Shown: positions 30,197-40,676, numbered from the stretch's first letter. The stretch is DNA of 64,000 nt from Schizochytrium sp. CCTCC M209059 (GCA_000818945.1 KN805371.1:355994-419993), one strand, 5' to 3'. Translations and numbers: made by a program. Notes: generated by a model not told the origin, from the sequence alone.

Positions 30197-33100
30197 TCAA
30201 GTGAGGCCGAAACCACCCTGCGCCGCATGCTCGAGTGCAACCTCAAATTTCTCTTCGAGCTGAGCCAGCCCACCTTCATAATCTGGAATCACGAGCTGCT
30301 GGAAACATGTGTGTGAAGTGGGAAGCGCTTCTGACGGTTCTTGCGATTTCACAATCTGCAACGACAGCGGCTCCAGAGGCATCTTACTCGAACCGGTCGC
30401 AAAGGCAAGCAAAGCGGCTTGTCGGGATGGGCTAGCCTTTTCAAAAAAGGACCAAAAGTATTGCACCGTCTTAGAACGCGCGCTATATCCATTTGCGTAC
30501 CGCGCAGCGGCGCGCAAGTCTGCTACGGGAATATCATCCGAACCATTGACCAAGAGTTCGAGATCTTCTACCCTGAGATCTTCGAGCTCTGCGGGAGGCA
30601 GGAGTTCGTGAAAGCCCGCGCAAAGACGATCAAGTGGAGCTTTCACAGACGTGGTCAGCCGCCACGCAACGACTCTATCTACGTAATCCCTTTTATTGTC
30701 CTCGGTAACGTCAACATGCTCGCCACCGGGGATCAAGTCATGCTCAATTCCATCATCGTCCCGCAGAGACATAGTCTCAAAGATCATGTCGGTGATGTCA
30801 TGGTGCAGCATCCACTCCAAGCTTTGATGAAAGACAGGGTCGACCTGTCGCAGGTCCTCCATATCCGGCTCACGCCCTAGCAAGTGCTTGTAAATATATG
30901 TACAGAATGGCGCATTGACGACCCGCTTATCGTAGACGGCCTTGGCCATGATACGCCCCAGCATAAAAAGCTGGTCTCCATGCCATCGCACATCTTCAGC
31001 TGGCCCTCGAGGCACACGCTCGAGAGCGTATCTCTTGCTTGCCTCCCTACATTGCATCAAGCCAGCGCTCGGGGCAAAAAGAGCCCGCGAGAGCAACTGG
31101 TACCACTCTGTAGTGATACCTCCGGAATCAATGCCGTCCTCGCCGTCGAAATGGACATTAAATCTTGCATTCAGTTGCTCTCTTTTCAGCAAACCTACTT
31201 CCCGGTACGAATCTTTGACAAGATTCTTACGGTCAAGATAGATTTTATGCGTCGCAACATTCTGTGCTGGCGGAAGACGTTCGTATAGTCTGTGTAAGAG
31301 CCGAAAGCGTATTTTACGAAATCGCAAATCTGGATCGTCTGCATCAGCCCCAGCCGGATGTTCCCACTGGATTGCTCTCGTTTCAGTTTCGTGAAAGTAA
31401 ATGTACTCCGAGACCGGATCCCACAATTCCACCCAGCCCGGTGGTAAGGTCAGCCGCTCTGCGGCTGCGCGTGCCGTGCTCACGCACGTGCGCGCAGATG
31501 GCGGACTCGCGCCATATGTTGTGCGCCGTGCCGTCATTGTCACGTAGAATTCATACTTTGTCGTCGGCTCCAAGCCTTTGAGACGGACATGTCGCTGAGG
31601 TCCACGATACACTTCCTTAAATGGGTGAATTATGTCTGGCGAAATGATCCTTCCCATGAGCGAAAAGTACGATACGGGCAAGTCTTGTGAAAAGGGACGA
31701 GTCACGCGCTCTTCATGCGACAGACTCGATCTCCAATGGCCTGAATCAATCTCCACCCATCCATCTTTTCGTAAATCATCCGTTTCAGCCGCAGCATCCT
31801 CTCGCAGGCGTCCAAGTCCCGATTTCCAAAGATATGGATCTTTGCGCTTGCTTGTCAATCGCTTGACCTCCTTTGGCGAAGCAAGCAGAGCACGAACATC
31901 AACACCAAACCAGTCCGTCGCGTCTCTACATGGGTACATGAGCGCGTATGTTAAAGTATCGTGCCCAGACCCATAGGTGCTTGATGAGGCAAGCCGCAAG
32001 CTGAGTTCACGGGCTTGGACAGAGCCATGGTAAGGCAAAATTTCTGGCGCTGGCGGGGCGTCCGGAATTGGATCGAGCGTGCGAGCAACTGTCGCAGGGC
32101 TGCAAACGTCGTTCGCATAGTACTCGCCATGAAACCATGATCCCGTGTCCGCTTCAAGACGCAGAAATACAGGCCACGAGGAGGGTAGCAAGCCCTGCTC
32201 AATACCCAATGCGAGCATATTTGATCCACGACTCGAGAGGATGGGAAGCAATACTTTATGAGCACGTTCCAGTTCGGCCTCTTTCGAGTCGTTCGGGTCG
32301 CGGACGTACTCCACATCCTTCTCGTCATGGGGCTCTTGCGCCGCAGAAATTTGCGGGAGTTGTCCAATCGTGAGCGTCTCGGCAAGTCCTTCATAGACAA
32401 GAACCCAGTTCACCTCCTCCGTAGTTTCGGCGAGAATGTCTTCATCGTCGGATTCATTCAGTGCTCGTAGTGTCTCGTCACAATAGTCTGCAAGGCTTTT
32501 ATCGCCTCTACAGTGTTTACTTGCTGCGAGCGCGGCATACAGCCTGTAGCGTGCCACCTTGCCGTAGCTCGGTGCATAAGGACGACTCCAGCCAACTTGC
32601 AGAGAATGCGCAGAGGCGCGTACCAATCGGGGCGTCAGCTCATCGCAGACGTGAGGAAGCGTCTGAATCGGCTCCGAATCAGGACTCCACTGGCCCCAGC
32701 CCAAGTGACCGATCTTTGTCCGTACCCGGAAAATAAGCGGGGCGCATGCGCCACCGAGACCATGAATGCGTACCTCTCCTCTTAAGTCGATCTGACGCAC
32801 TGCAGCACTTGGCATCGTTGAAAATTGCCCATCACAGATCACCTCAACACGCGCTCCACCAGCGATCGCGGCAAGACCATGAGGGCTGCTGCGTGCGTCA
32901 CTGCTATCAGTAGAATGCCGCGATGCTGCAGGTTCGAGTTCGCCTGCGCCTCCACCTGCGCCGTCTGCAGTGATTGAACTCTCTTCAGGATTCAAAGCGT
33001 ACACCTCGAGATATTCGCCGCTTCCGAGACCCACTTGGCGCCATTGGACTTCAAAGTGCGTGACGCGCTTGGCTTCTGGCCAGCTTGCAACGTCCCAGCG

Positions 33101-33730
33101 CACAACCACCATATTGGTGGTTGCGTGGCGCAAGCAAGGCTGCGAAGTGACGACCTGTTCAGAGAGTCCGCAAGGTTCTACAATGCGCTCTCGAACCTCG
33201 AAAACGCGCCGCTTCAGTGCCCCACTCGTGCCGAATGGAATTTCCAAAAAGTGGCACCGACGCTGAGGATGGCACTTTGAGCCGTCGGCAAATCGTGGGA
33301 TGGGCTTTCCGTTGCACATTTCATCGTCTTCACCATCAAGACTACTCTGCTTGGCGCTCAGTGCTTCGGTGGTAGGGCCATCTTCATCTTCTAAAGACGA
33401 AAGGCTCTGCAGATCGTCAGATGTTTCCTCTGATAATTGTTGCTCCACATCGGAAGTTTGCACGTTCGCTGATGTTCTGATCGCCAATTCTTCGCCCTGG
33501 TCATTTTTCTTCTCCTCTGCCTTCTCCACCTCCCTTGATGTATCCTGGGTGGTCGCATCCTGTCTGTGGCTCCTTTCGCTGCTATTGTCGCTAATTTGTG
33601 GCTTCGTCTCCCCCGACAAGGTAGTGGCAGGCTGCTGCCCATTGCTAGATTCCGCGGCTCTTGCCAAGGCCTTGTCTAGTTCGTACTTGCGGCGCCGCGA
33701 GTGCACGGCCGACGAGACTGCGCCGCCCAT
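30197..33730 (-). CDS. HECT-type E3 ubiquitin ligase with FN3 and WW domains
   Basis: A 1177-residue ubiquitin ligase. The ATG at 33730 gives MGGAVSSAVHSRR, a good N-myristoylation signal (Gly2, Ser6), suggesting membrane attachment. A Glu/Asp/Ser-rich linker follows. Several fibronectin-III-like segments come next, e.g. MVVVRWDVASWPEAKRVTHFEVQW and the HSLQVGWSRPYAP region. A WW domain follows (LPPGWVELWDPVSEYIYF, then IQWEHPAG). The last 350 or so residues are the HECT domain (FDGEDGIDSGGITTEWYQLL), with the catalytic cysteine in LPTSHTCFQQLVIPDY at about residue 1142. The WW-HECT core is like NEDD4 enzymes, but a C2 domain is replaced by FN3 repeats and a lipid anchor. Its start lies 266 bp downstream of the coiled-coil gene's stop, same strand. 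Confidence 0.93.
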   Translation of the reverse strand: MGGAVSSAVHSRRRKYELDKALARAAESSNGQQPATTLSGETKPQISDNSSERSHRQDATTQDTSREVEKAEEKKNDQGEELAIRTSANVQTSDVEQQLSEETSDDLQSLSSLEDEDGPTTEALSAKQSSLDGEDDEMCNGKPIPRFADGSKCHPQRRCHFLEIPFGTSGALKRRVFEVRERIVEPCGLSEQVVTSQPCLRHATTNMVVVRWDVASWPEAKRVTHFEVQWRQVGLGSGEYLEVYALNPEESSITADGAGGGAGELEPAASRHSTDSSDARSSPHGLAAIAGGARVEVICDGQFSTMPSAAVRQIDLRGEVRIHGLGGACAPLIFRVRTKIGHLGWGQWSPDSEPIQTLPHVCDELTPRLVRASAHSLQVGWSRPYAPSYGKVARYRLYAALAASKHCRGDKSLADYCDETLRALNESDDEDILAETTEEVNWVLVYEGLAETLTIGQLPQISAAQEPHDEKDVEYVRDPNDSKEAELERAHKVLLPILSSRGSNMLALGIEQGLLPSSWPVFLRLEADTGSWFHGEYYANDVCSPATVARTLDPIPDAPPAPEILPYHGSVQARELSLRLASSSTYGSGHDTLTYALMYPCRDATDWFGVDVRALLASPKEVKRLTSKRKDPYLWKSGLGRLREDAAAETDDLRKDGWVEIDSGHWRSSLSHEERVTRPFSQDLPVSYFSLMGRIISPDIIHPFKEVYRGPQRHVRLKGLEPTTKYEFYVTMTARRTTYGASPPSARTCVSTARAAAERLTLPPGWVELWDPVSEYIYFHETETRAIQWEHPAGADADDPDLRFRKIRFRLLHRLYERLPPAQNVATHKIYLDRKNLVKDSYREVGLLKREQLNARFNVHFDGEDGIDSGGITTEWYQLLSRALFAPSAGLMQCREASKRYALERVPRGPAEDVRWHGDQLFMLGRIMAKAVYDKRVVNAPFCTYIYKHLLGREPDMEDLRQVDPVFHQSLEWMLHHDITDMIFETMSLRDDDGIEHDLIPGGEHVDVTEDNKRDYVDRVVAWRLTTSVKAPLDRLCAGFHELLPPAELEDLRVEDLELLVNGSDDIPVADLRAAARYANGYSARSKTVQYFWSFFEKASPSRQAALLAFATGSSKMPLEPLSLQIVKSQEPSEALPTSHTCFQQLVIPDYEGGLAQLEEKFEVALEHAAQGGFGLT

Positions 33731-33996
33731 GGCGCGCCGCGACGTGCCGCGCCGTGCCGTGCCGCGCCGCACCGCACCGCCTGGCGGTCTTGCCCGCGCG
33801 TGTGGCCGTCGTCGTTGCCACTCTTGGCGCGCGGGCGGTCGGTCGGTCAGGCAAGATTGAGAGAGATAGGTTCGCGCCCAAGGTTCGCACGTTCGCAGCA
33901 CAACGGTGTGTACCTTGCTTCTTGGTACATTTTATGTATAGATAAAATCGCTTTCATTCAACTTTTGTTCTGTCCAGATCACAGATTACAAATAAG
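33731..33996. other. Short same-strand intergenic space
   Basis: 266 bp containing both the 3' end of the upstream coiled-coil gene and the promoter of the HECT gene. The half nearest HECT is rich in GCCGCGC units. Confidence 0.5.
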
Positions 33997-36900
33997 CTAA
34001 TACTGGGGTGGAAAGTCCCTCACGTCGTGGTGCGGCGTTGCCACTGCGCCGAACCGCTGGTAGCGCGGTCTATGCGAGGACTGCGAGGCCGGACGCTGCC
34101 TCGACGGGTGCGAAGACTGCGGCCGCACAATTTTCACATTGCGGGACCACGACATTCCATGGTCGCGTCGATGCGAGTAAGACGCGGTGTTTGGACGTGT
34201 CGGCGTGCGGGTCACGCTGCAATGCGACATGTACGCGTTCGACGTTGCAGGACCCCTGAGCGTAGATTCGCATGGCTGAGCCACCGTCGGAGGCTTATTG
34301 CTTTCGGCGGACGTGCATTCCGCTTCGAGACGAGTAGAGGGAGGGGCTTTCACTTTAGCCTGTTGGCCATGAATAACGTATTGTACAATTTCAGTGAGCA
34401 GCTTGCCCCGAAGTCCCGATTCTGATTCAGTAGCAAGCTTGGAGGGGATGAAGGGCTCCACGATTCGGATACGCTCGAGCTGACGTGGTGTCAGGTGGAC
34501 AGCTACTGGTTTCTGAAGCCGTCGCGTTGGCAAGACAGCATTAGAGATTGGCAGAATACTATGTGACACGCTCGGACCGAGCAGCTCGTGAAGCATCACT
34601 CGTTGGGGGTCGATGCGTTGAGACGAAGCAGACTGTCCGGAAATCCGAGTTCCATTTTGGCCTCCTTCCGCTTCCATGGACGCTTCCTCGCGCTGAAGAG
34701 CCTGCATAGTCAGATAGAGTGCTCGATCAACCTTATCTTCGCGCTCGAGACACATTTCGCGTCGCGATTGCCAGACACGCTGGACACGTACAAGCCAGAT
34801 CGTCCACAGTTGCGCCAGTTTGGGACCATTTCGTTCACTGGCGTCCAAGCGCAAAAGCATTGACCTATGTTTGAGCTGTTGTGCAATCGAAAACCATGCA
34901 AAGGTAGTCCGCTGCGACCGTGTCTCGCGAAGAATCTTGCAGTAGACCGCATATGCTTGACGACGACGTAAAACACTTGCTTCCATTGACGACCGGGCAA
35001 ACTGCCGAACCTCGAGGGGCTCGCCGTCCTGGTTAAGTCGATTCCTTGTCTTCAAAAAAGGACGCTTTGGGTCTTTAACAAGTGACGGTAGTGTCATTTG
35101 AGCAAACAAGGCTTCTTCAAGATCCCCAATGCGCTCGCGCAGCACTTGCGTCTCTGCGTTCGAGACGCTGCACATCTCTGGTGAATCACGCTCCGGTGCG
35201 GAACTGTCACTATCAGAATAACTTGAAGAAGCAGCAGAGCCTGGTCTCTCTTCGAGATCATGTTCCCGACCAGGGACTGTTGGAAGCGCCTCTTTGCAAA
35301 AAGAGGTCACGCTGGACTCTTGCGACCCCCCGTTAAAGTCGAGTGCTGGAGCAAGTTGCTGATCTCCATACTCGCCTACGCCGGAAGAAAAGCATTGAGC
35401 AGGCTGATTTCGGGTTTTCAACTCGTTCTGCAAGCTCGTCAGCTGCTCTATAGCTTTCACTTTATCCTGCTTGAGTTTCTGTGCCTCATCGCGAAGAAGG
35501 CTTACTTTGAAGCGCAAGACTTTAAGCTCCGCGGCGCCTGCCTCGTCGCTCTGTGTCTTGTTCGTCGCAGTTCGAAGAAGCGCCCGAGGTGGAGTTTTTC
35601 TTTCGGAAATCGAGCGGCGGCGCAAGCGAATAGGAGAGACGGCTTGCATCGCTTCTTCGTGAGATTCAATAGATGTCATTTGCGAAGGGAGCTTTTGCAC
35701 AAACTCTAGCTCATGACGAAGTTTCTCGGCTTGAGCTTTTCGCACATTTTGAGTCTCGATAATTGCCTTGAGCTCGTCCACTTGCTTTTGTTGTAGGACG
35801 CGTTGATGCTCGAGTTCCTCCTGTGCATCATTTTGCGCCTCCTCAAGCGCGTTCTTGCAATCACTCTTGATTTGGTCTATTTCCCTTTCGTGGTCCCGCT
35901 GTTGCTGTGCGAGACGGTCCGTAAGAACAATCAATTCGCGTTGCGCCTCGTGAAGAGCGAGTGCAGCATTGCTCTTGCCATGCTTTGCGCTCTCCTGCAG
36001 ACGAAGCAAACGATCCAGAGCCAGCTTGTGCTCTTGGCCCTGGGTTGCGAGCGCCTCACGGATCTGAGCTGTTTGCGTAGCCTTGACCTGCAAAAGCTCG
36101 CGCTCTAACATTGCTACTTTCGCTTCGAGAAGCTTTCGAGCTGGGGAGACTGTCGAATTGCGTTTTTCTTTGTCAGACGATTTCCCTAAAGGTTGCCCGC
36201 CAACTTGTCCCGAGCTATATTTCTGCGGATGTATGGCATGCGAGATCGCAACGGCATTCGCAGTGGCCTGCTGCCGAGCTTCCTTGACTTGTTCCGTTTT
36301 GCGTTTCAAGGCTTGTCTGAGAGTTTGGACTTCATCAGCAAGCTCGGCTTCTGACTCAATCAGTGCGGTGGAAACGGCGACCATCTCGAGATGCTTCTCC
36401 TTCATGATGCGGATTGTTTCATGCGTATCGACAAGCTGCACAGAAAGCTCAGCCACTCTGCGCTGTGCGCCTGCTAATTGGTCCTCAGTCTCTCGAAGAC
36501 TTGCCGCCGCAGCCACTGCCTCCAGCGTCTCGACAGAAGACGGACGTTCCGTACTTTGATCAGCACGCCGATCGGTGGCAACGCAGCGCAAGTTTGCCAC
36601 TTCTGACGAAAGACTTGTTACTCTAGTCTTGAGCTTGTCACACTCGCTGTGCTTACGCATGAGGCCAGCGTTGAGGCTTGCTGCAAGTTGCTTGGACGCA
36701 AGTAACTCTGCTCGGAGCTCTTCGACCGAAAGATTGTCCGCAATCGACACATCAGCTTCGTCTTCTTCTTCGTCTTCTTCCTCCTCTTCAACTTCATCGT
36801 CATTAGAAGTCGCATTCTCGGCGTCGCAAGGGTTTCCGGAGCTCGCAGATGCGCGTGCGTCGTGAGTACAAGACGCGCCGACAAGACCTGAATCTTTGCG

Positions 36901-38073
36901 TCCTGAGGTTGTACGAGTCTGACGTTGAGCTAGTTTCTTGTGCAGGGAGCGCACAATCGATTTTTGAGCCGCTAATTTGGCTTCGAGTTGTGCGATTCGT
37001 TCGTCTCGAGTCTGCGTTTGCTCTTGGATGTCACTTGCCTTGGCAAGAGATTCAAGAGGAGAATTTTCGAAAGCAGAGAGTTTTTCTTGCAAAGCCGAGG
37101 TTTCCTTTCGTTGAAGGCCGAGCTCAACTTCGGATGCAGCGTAAAGCTTGCGAAGTCTCACAATTTCGTGATACTGATTTTTGGACTTCTTTTCGAGAAA
37201 GTTGACGTGATCTTCGATCTCGTCGTTGTTGCTGTTTCTTTTGGCCATTTTCTCTTTGAGTTCCATCAGGAGACGCGCATGCTTAGCCATGCGGTCTGCA
37301 GTCAAACAGAGCCTCTGGCGTGTCTGCTCTTGCCGCGCTTGCTCCGTGCCGAGTTCAAGGTGCACCACGTGCTCGGCGTGCAAGAGCGCTTCCTCAACGA
37401 GTCGCTCTTCTTCTGCGTCCATGGCATCGCGCACCGTGACAAGCTGCTTTGGGGGCTTGCTCGGATCATGTTTTCCCGAGACATCTTCGCCCAGCGAGTT
37501 CTGGATCTTGTTCAAGACTCGAGTGGCCTCTTGAAGCTCCTTTTCTTGTTTCTTCCGATTGTCGTCTTGTTTGCGAAGAAAAGTGTCAATTCTCACTTTG
37601 TTGGCGCTCATCATTTCACGGTTGTTCTTATAGACGACTGGAACGGCACGCCTCGAATCAATTTCAATGAGGTTGAGAAGGACCTCTTGCGAGGCATTCT
37701 CGTACTTTCCGACAGCGTTGGCGACGCGCTTTTCGATTTCGAGCAAGGCTTTTCGTGCCTCGAGCATGGGTTTGAGCTTGTTTGACTCATCGCTCTCGTT
37801 CGTTTCCGGGACCTCTGGTGAGAATAGCTCGCGATTTGACTCGTTACTGGTATCGTCTTCGTGTTCCTCGTTTGTCATCGTTCGAGGGGTCGCCGTACAA
37901 TCGCTCGTCACACCAGACAAGCCATCCACCTTTGCCAGCGTATCGGTCTCACCATTCGCGCTTGCACGTGGCTGGCGTCGCGTGGCACGTCTTTTAATTG
38001 CCGTCTGAGTCGTCGAACGCGCCAGATTTCTACGTGTGCGTGCCGCCGCTGCGGCTGTGGCGATCCCGGGCAT
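33997..38073 (-). CDS. Large coiled-coil protein of unknown function
   Basis: A 1358-residue, single-exon protein with a basic Ala/Arg/Thr-rich N-terminus and then long heptad-rich coiled coils over roughly residues 100-960. Glu, Lys, Gln, Leu and Arg dominate, with an acidic break (EEEEEDEEEDE) near residue 440. A later non-coiled segment (about 1060-1150) contains Trp-bearing helices such as TTFAWFSIAQQLKHRS and LAQLWTIWLVRVQRVW. The tail is disordered and basic. The composition resembles centrosome or basal-body coiled-coil proteins, but no family is recognised and the ciliary idea is only a guess. I took the first in-frame ATG (38073, MPGIATAAAAA). It is divergent from MED7. Confidence 0.8.
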   Translation of the reverse strand: MPGIATAAAAARTRRNLARSTTQTAIKRRATRRQPRASANGETDTLAKVDGLSGVTSDCTATPRTMTNEEHEDDTSNESNRELFSPEVPETNESDESNKLKPMLEARKALLEIEKRVANAVGKYENASQEVLLNLIEIDSRRAVPVVYKNNREMMSANKVRIDTFLRKQDDNRKKQEKELQEATRVLNKIQNSLGEDVSGKHDPSKPPKQLVTVRDAMDAEEERLVEEALLHAEHVVHLELGTEQARQEQTRQRLCLTADRMAKHARLLMELKEKMAKRNSNNDEIEDHVNFLEKKSKNQYHEIVRLRKLYAASEVELGLQRKETSALQEKLSAFENSPLESLAKASDIQEQTQTRDERIAQLEAKLAAQKSIVRSLHKKLAQRQTRTTSGRKDSGLVGASCTHDARASASSGNPCDAENATSNDDEVEEEEEDEEEDEADVSIADNLSVEELRAELLASKQLAASLNAGLMRKHSECDKLKTRVTSLSSEVANLRCVATDRRADQSTERPSSVETLEAVAAAASLRETEDQLAGAQRRVAELSVQLVDTHETIRIMKEKHLEMVAVSTALIESEAELADEVQTLRQALKRKTEQVKEARQQATANAVAISHAIHPQKYSSGQVGGQPLGKSSDKEKRNSTVSPARKLLEAKVAMLERELLQVKATQTAQIREALATQGQEHKLALDRLLRLQESAKHGKSNAALALHEAQRELIVLTDRLAQQQRDHEREIDQIKSDCKNALEEAQNDAQEELEHQRVLQQKQVDELKAIIETQNVRKAQAEKLRHELEFVQKLPSQMTSIESHEEAMQAVSPIRLRRRSISERKTPPRALLRTATNKTQSDEAGAAELKVLRFKVSLLRDEAQKLKQDKVKAIEQLTSLQNELKTRNQPAQCFSSGVGEYGDQQLAPALDFNGGSQESSVTSFCKEALPTVPGREHDLEERPGSAASSSYSDSDSSAPERDSPEMCSVSNAETQVLRERIGDLEEALFAQMTLPSLVKDPKRPFLKTRNRLNQDGEPLEVRQFARSSMEASVLRRRQAYAVYCKILRETRSQRTTFAWFSIAQQLKHRSMLLRLDASERNGPKLAQLWTIWLVRVQRVWQSRREMCLEREDKVDRALYLTMQALQREEASMEAEGGQNGTRISGQSASSQRIDPQRVMLHELLGPSVSHSILPISNAVLPTRRLQKPVAVHLTPRQLERIRIVEPFIPSKLATESESGLRGKLLTEIVQYVIHGQQAKVKAPPSTRLEAECTSAESNKPPTVAQPCESTLRGPATSNAYMSHCSVTRTPTRPNTASYSHRRDHGMSWSRNVKIVRPQSSHPSRQRPASQSSHRPRYQRFGAVATPHHDVRDFPPQY

Positions 38074-38560
38074 GCGAGAACAGGTGTTTTTCCTTTTCAC
38101 CACCGACCCGCCGTGGCCATCGTCGGTCGTCCTCTCACGCACCGGTCTCTGGATTTATTGCTGCGCTGCGCACGTTTCCGCCCCGCAAAAGTTGCTCGTC
38201 AACGTTGTCTCCTCGAGCTTTCCCCTTGCATGCGAGAGAAGAAGGGAAGAAGAGCTTGATCTTTGAGAGCGATCGATTGACCTCTCTGAGAGCGATCCGT
38301 CAAAAATCGAACGATCCGGTGAATAAAAGATGGCTCGCTCGCGCGCCAGTGAGCGCTGGTGGAGCCGCAAGCTGGGCTTGGCACGCGGCGAATGAACTCG
38401 CGCGAAGAGCAGGCAATCAATCGACCGACTGCAGCGACGACCTTGGCGCGGGCCGGACGTCGGCCTCTGTCTCCTGCTCGACCGCTCCTGGCCGCTTCTT
38501 GCGGCTCTGGGTGGGTGACATCGCGCGAGAGAGGGAAAGTCGGATAAAGGGTCGGCGGCC
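38074..38560. other. Divergent promoter region, coiled-coil gene / MED7
   Basis: 487 bp. GATCGAT-like motifs are repeated around 38270-38310. No coding signal and no CACTTGCG array. Confidence 0.5.
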
Positions 38561-39308
38561 ATGGCCAACAACAAAGCTGGCGACAAAGCGAGCGGCGCGG
38601 CCAAGGACCAGGACGCCCAGTCGCAGCGCTCGTCGCAGCAGCAGCAGGAGCAGCAGCAACAGAAGCAGCCGACGGCGTCGAATGTGTATCCGAATCCGCC
38701 CGTGTTCTACCGCTCGTACGGCAAGAATGCGGCACCCATACATGAATTGGCCGTCTCGTTGGAGCCGCCCAAGATCCCCGAGGGCGCATACATGACCTTT
38801 GGCGAGTTCTGGGCCCCAGAAGACAAGTAAGTGATGCGATTCACAGCCATGCAAGCTCACACTTGCTATGTCAAAGAAAAGCAGAAGAAAACTGACGGAG
38901 CTCGCGCTCAGAACACGAACGCTCAAGGAAGAGGGGCGGGAGCAGCTCTTTGAAGATGCACCCGAGGGCCAGCCTCTAGATTACGCAGGAGAGCTGCGCA
39001 AGGTTTCCAAGCTTGCGCTTGAAAAGTATTGCGCTCTGATGGATGCTCTCTGTGACATGAATTTGTCCATGACTGACTCGCGCAATAAGGCTGATGAGTT
39101 TGAGACAGTCTATGTAAATCTTTTATATCTCGTGAATCAGCTGCGGCCGGCGCAGGGGCGCCAGATCCTCATCAATATGCTCAAAAGACAGCTTGAACGG
39201 CGACAAGAAACAGCCGCAAATCTGCGACGCCTTGTCACTGAGGGCGAGGCGCGCATTCGTGAGACGGCACAGGCAGTCAAAGAAAATGCAACGGTCGAAG
39301 ATATTTAG
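38561..39308 (+). CDS. MED7: Mediator complex subunit 7, two exons
   Basis: MED7 is part of the Mediator middle module that links transcription factors to RNA polymerase II. Exon 1 (38561-38826) has a Gln-rich start, then YPNPPVFYRSY and LEPPKIPEGAYMTFGEFW, matching the family's N-terminal block. Exon 2 (38912-39308) gives TRTLKEEGREQLFE, the LRKVSKLALEKYCALMDAL helix and VYVNLLYLVNQLRPAQGRQIL, the MED7 signature (LINEYRPHQARETL in animals). The 85-bp intron runs from GACAA|GTAAGT to CGCTCAG|AACACG, phase 2 at both ends. This acceptor was chosen because it makes the junction align with human MED7 without gaps. Two earlier AG sites (AAG, CAG near 38880) would add about ten residues in the same frame. 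The product is 220 residues, close to the animal length. Confidence 0.93.
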
Positions 39309-39631
39309 AAAATCTCGAGGCGCCAAGACTTTGGCTGAAGTAGAGACTACACAATCATTTTTCCTTTTCTTGGTTTTGTTGTTGTCTCCCTTCTTTCCGT
39401 TCTGTGATTGTTTTGAGATCGGAGATCGAGAGAGAGAAGGGGGGGGGNNNNNNNNNNNNNNNNNNNNNNNNNNNNNNNNNNNNNNNNNNNNNNNNCGAGA
39501 GAGAGAGAGAGAGAGGCGTAACGAAAAGAAAAGGACAGAAAAGAAAAGAAAAGAATGAGTAAAGAGAGGGGAAAGAGAGAGCAATGTCGTTCGATTGATC
39601 AATCGATCCCTTTCGGTTCAGGGAGTATAAT
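39309..39631. other. Convergent 3' space, MED7 / RING gene, with gap
   Basis: 323 bp of low-complexity sequence: a G-run, the N gap, GA repeats and an AAAAG-rich stretch. No gene. Confidence 0.6.
39448..39495. other. Assembly gap (48 N)
   Basis: 48 undetermined bases, flanked on the left by poly-G and on the right by a GA repeat. The sequencing most likely failed on this purine-rich simple repeat. Confidence 0.99.
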
Positions 39632-40213
39632 TCACATGGTGGGTCTGGTCAATGGATTTGTGGATGGCGCCGAGTGACCTTGCACGGCCGGAGCTGATTC
39701 CTCGTAAAAGAGCTCTTCGTCGCATACAGGGCAAGTAGTTTTTCCGCTGCGTCGACGCCACGCGAGCAGACAGGCGAGATGATACTGATGGCGATTGACT
39801 CCGCAGTTACAGAGCGTACGCACAGCCGGGGCATCGATGGAGAACTCCTCAAGACACAGCACGCACTCATCAGGAGCGTTGCGCTGCGCAGTGAGTATCC
39901 GATCCCAAGACGCGCGCATGTACTGCCGCTCATCCTCTACGGAAGGCGGCAGCGATGAGGAGCTAGCAGCCTTGAATTTCTGCAGAAGGGCCGCGGCAGC
40001 CGCCGTCGTGGATGCTGCAGAGCACGGGAGCGGCACAGACGCGGAGGTGCCAATGTCGCGAGCGCCGACGCCGCGGCTCCCCGTCTGTCCCTCGCCGGGA
40101 TCCTGCAAGGCCGTGTACGCGTCGTGGTCGTCGTTTCCGAGCCGCGCCTCCAGGGGTTCCTGGCGCGCCCAGGTCACAGGGCACCCCGTCGGGCAGCACA
40201 GGAGGTTGCCCAT
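39632..40213 (-). CDS. Membrane-anchored RING-finger protein, probable E3 ligase
   Basis: A 193-residue protein. The start MGNLLCCPTGC has Gly2 for N-myristoylation and Cys6/Cys7 for palmitoylation, a classic dual-lipidation signal. The middle is disordered (Ala/Ser-rich). A RING finger occupies about residues 117-166: CVLCLEEFSIDAP, then LCNCGVNRHQYHLACLLAW and TTCPVCDEE. The Cys-x2-Cys, His and final Cys-x2-Cys pattern fits RING-H2 or RING-CH types, which act as E3 ubiquitin ligases. The substrate is unknown. The upstream region is a GC-rich minisatellite. Confidence 0.82.
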   Translation of the reverse strand: MGNLLCCPTGCPVTWARQEPLEARLGNDDHDAYTALQDPGEGQTGSRGVGARDIGTSASVPLPCSAASTTAAAAALLQKFKAASSSSLPPSVEDERQYMRASWDRILTAQRNAPDECVLCLEEFSIDAPAVRTLCNCGVNRHQYHLACLLAWRRRSGKTTCPVCDEELFYEESAPAVQGHSAPSTNPLTRPTM

Positions 40214-40358
40214 CCCTTCTCCCCGCTGCGCACGCGCGTCCTCCCGACCCCGCCCGCGCAGCGGGTCGGCGTGCCTGCCTGCGCGCGCCGCGTAGCGCGA
40301 GCCCGGCGGGATCCGAGCCGCGAGCCGCGAGATGCGAGATGCCGTTTCCCTCTCGCCG

Positions 40359-40440
40359 CGCCTGGCCTCGCCGCGCCTGGCCTCGCCGCGCCTGGCCGCG
40401 CCTGGCCTGGCCGCGCCGCGCCTGGCCTGGCCGCGGCCGC
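40359..40440. repeat. 15-bp GC-rich minisatellite
   Basis: About five imperfect copies of CGCCGCGCCTGGCCT and shortened variants, 150-230 bp upstream of the minus-strand RING gene start. Confidence 0.85.
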
Positions 40441-40640
40441 GCCGCGGAGCTCGCGCTTTGCTCCTCGCGCCCGCGCGCGCCGCCGCCGCCGAAAGGTCTT
40501 TGCTCGCTCTTCTGATCGTCTTCCTCGACTCTCATGGGGAAAAGAGTGCGAGGAGACGGAGGGAGGGAGGGAGGGAGGCCGTGACGTTATTATGAGGGAG
40601 GGACGAGGAGGAAGGAGGCTTGATTGACCCGCCGACAGAG

Positions 40641-40676
40641 AGCTAGCTATAGCTAGCTAGCTAGCTAGCTAGCTAG
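40641..40676. repeat. (CTAG)n microsatellite
   Basis: About eight AGCT/CTAG units, a self-complementary tetranucleotide run that could form cruciforms. Confidence 0.9.
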
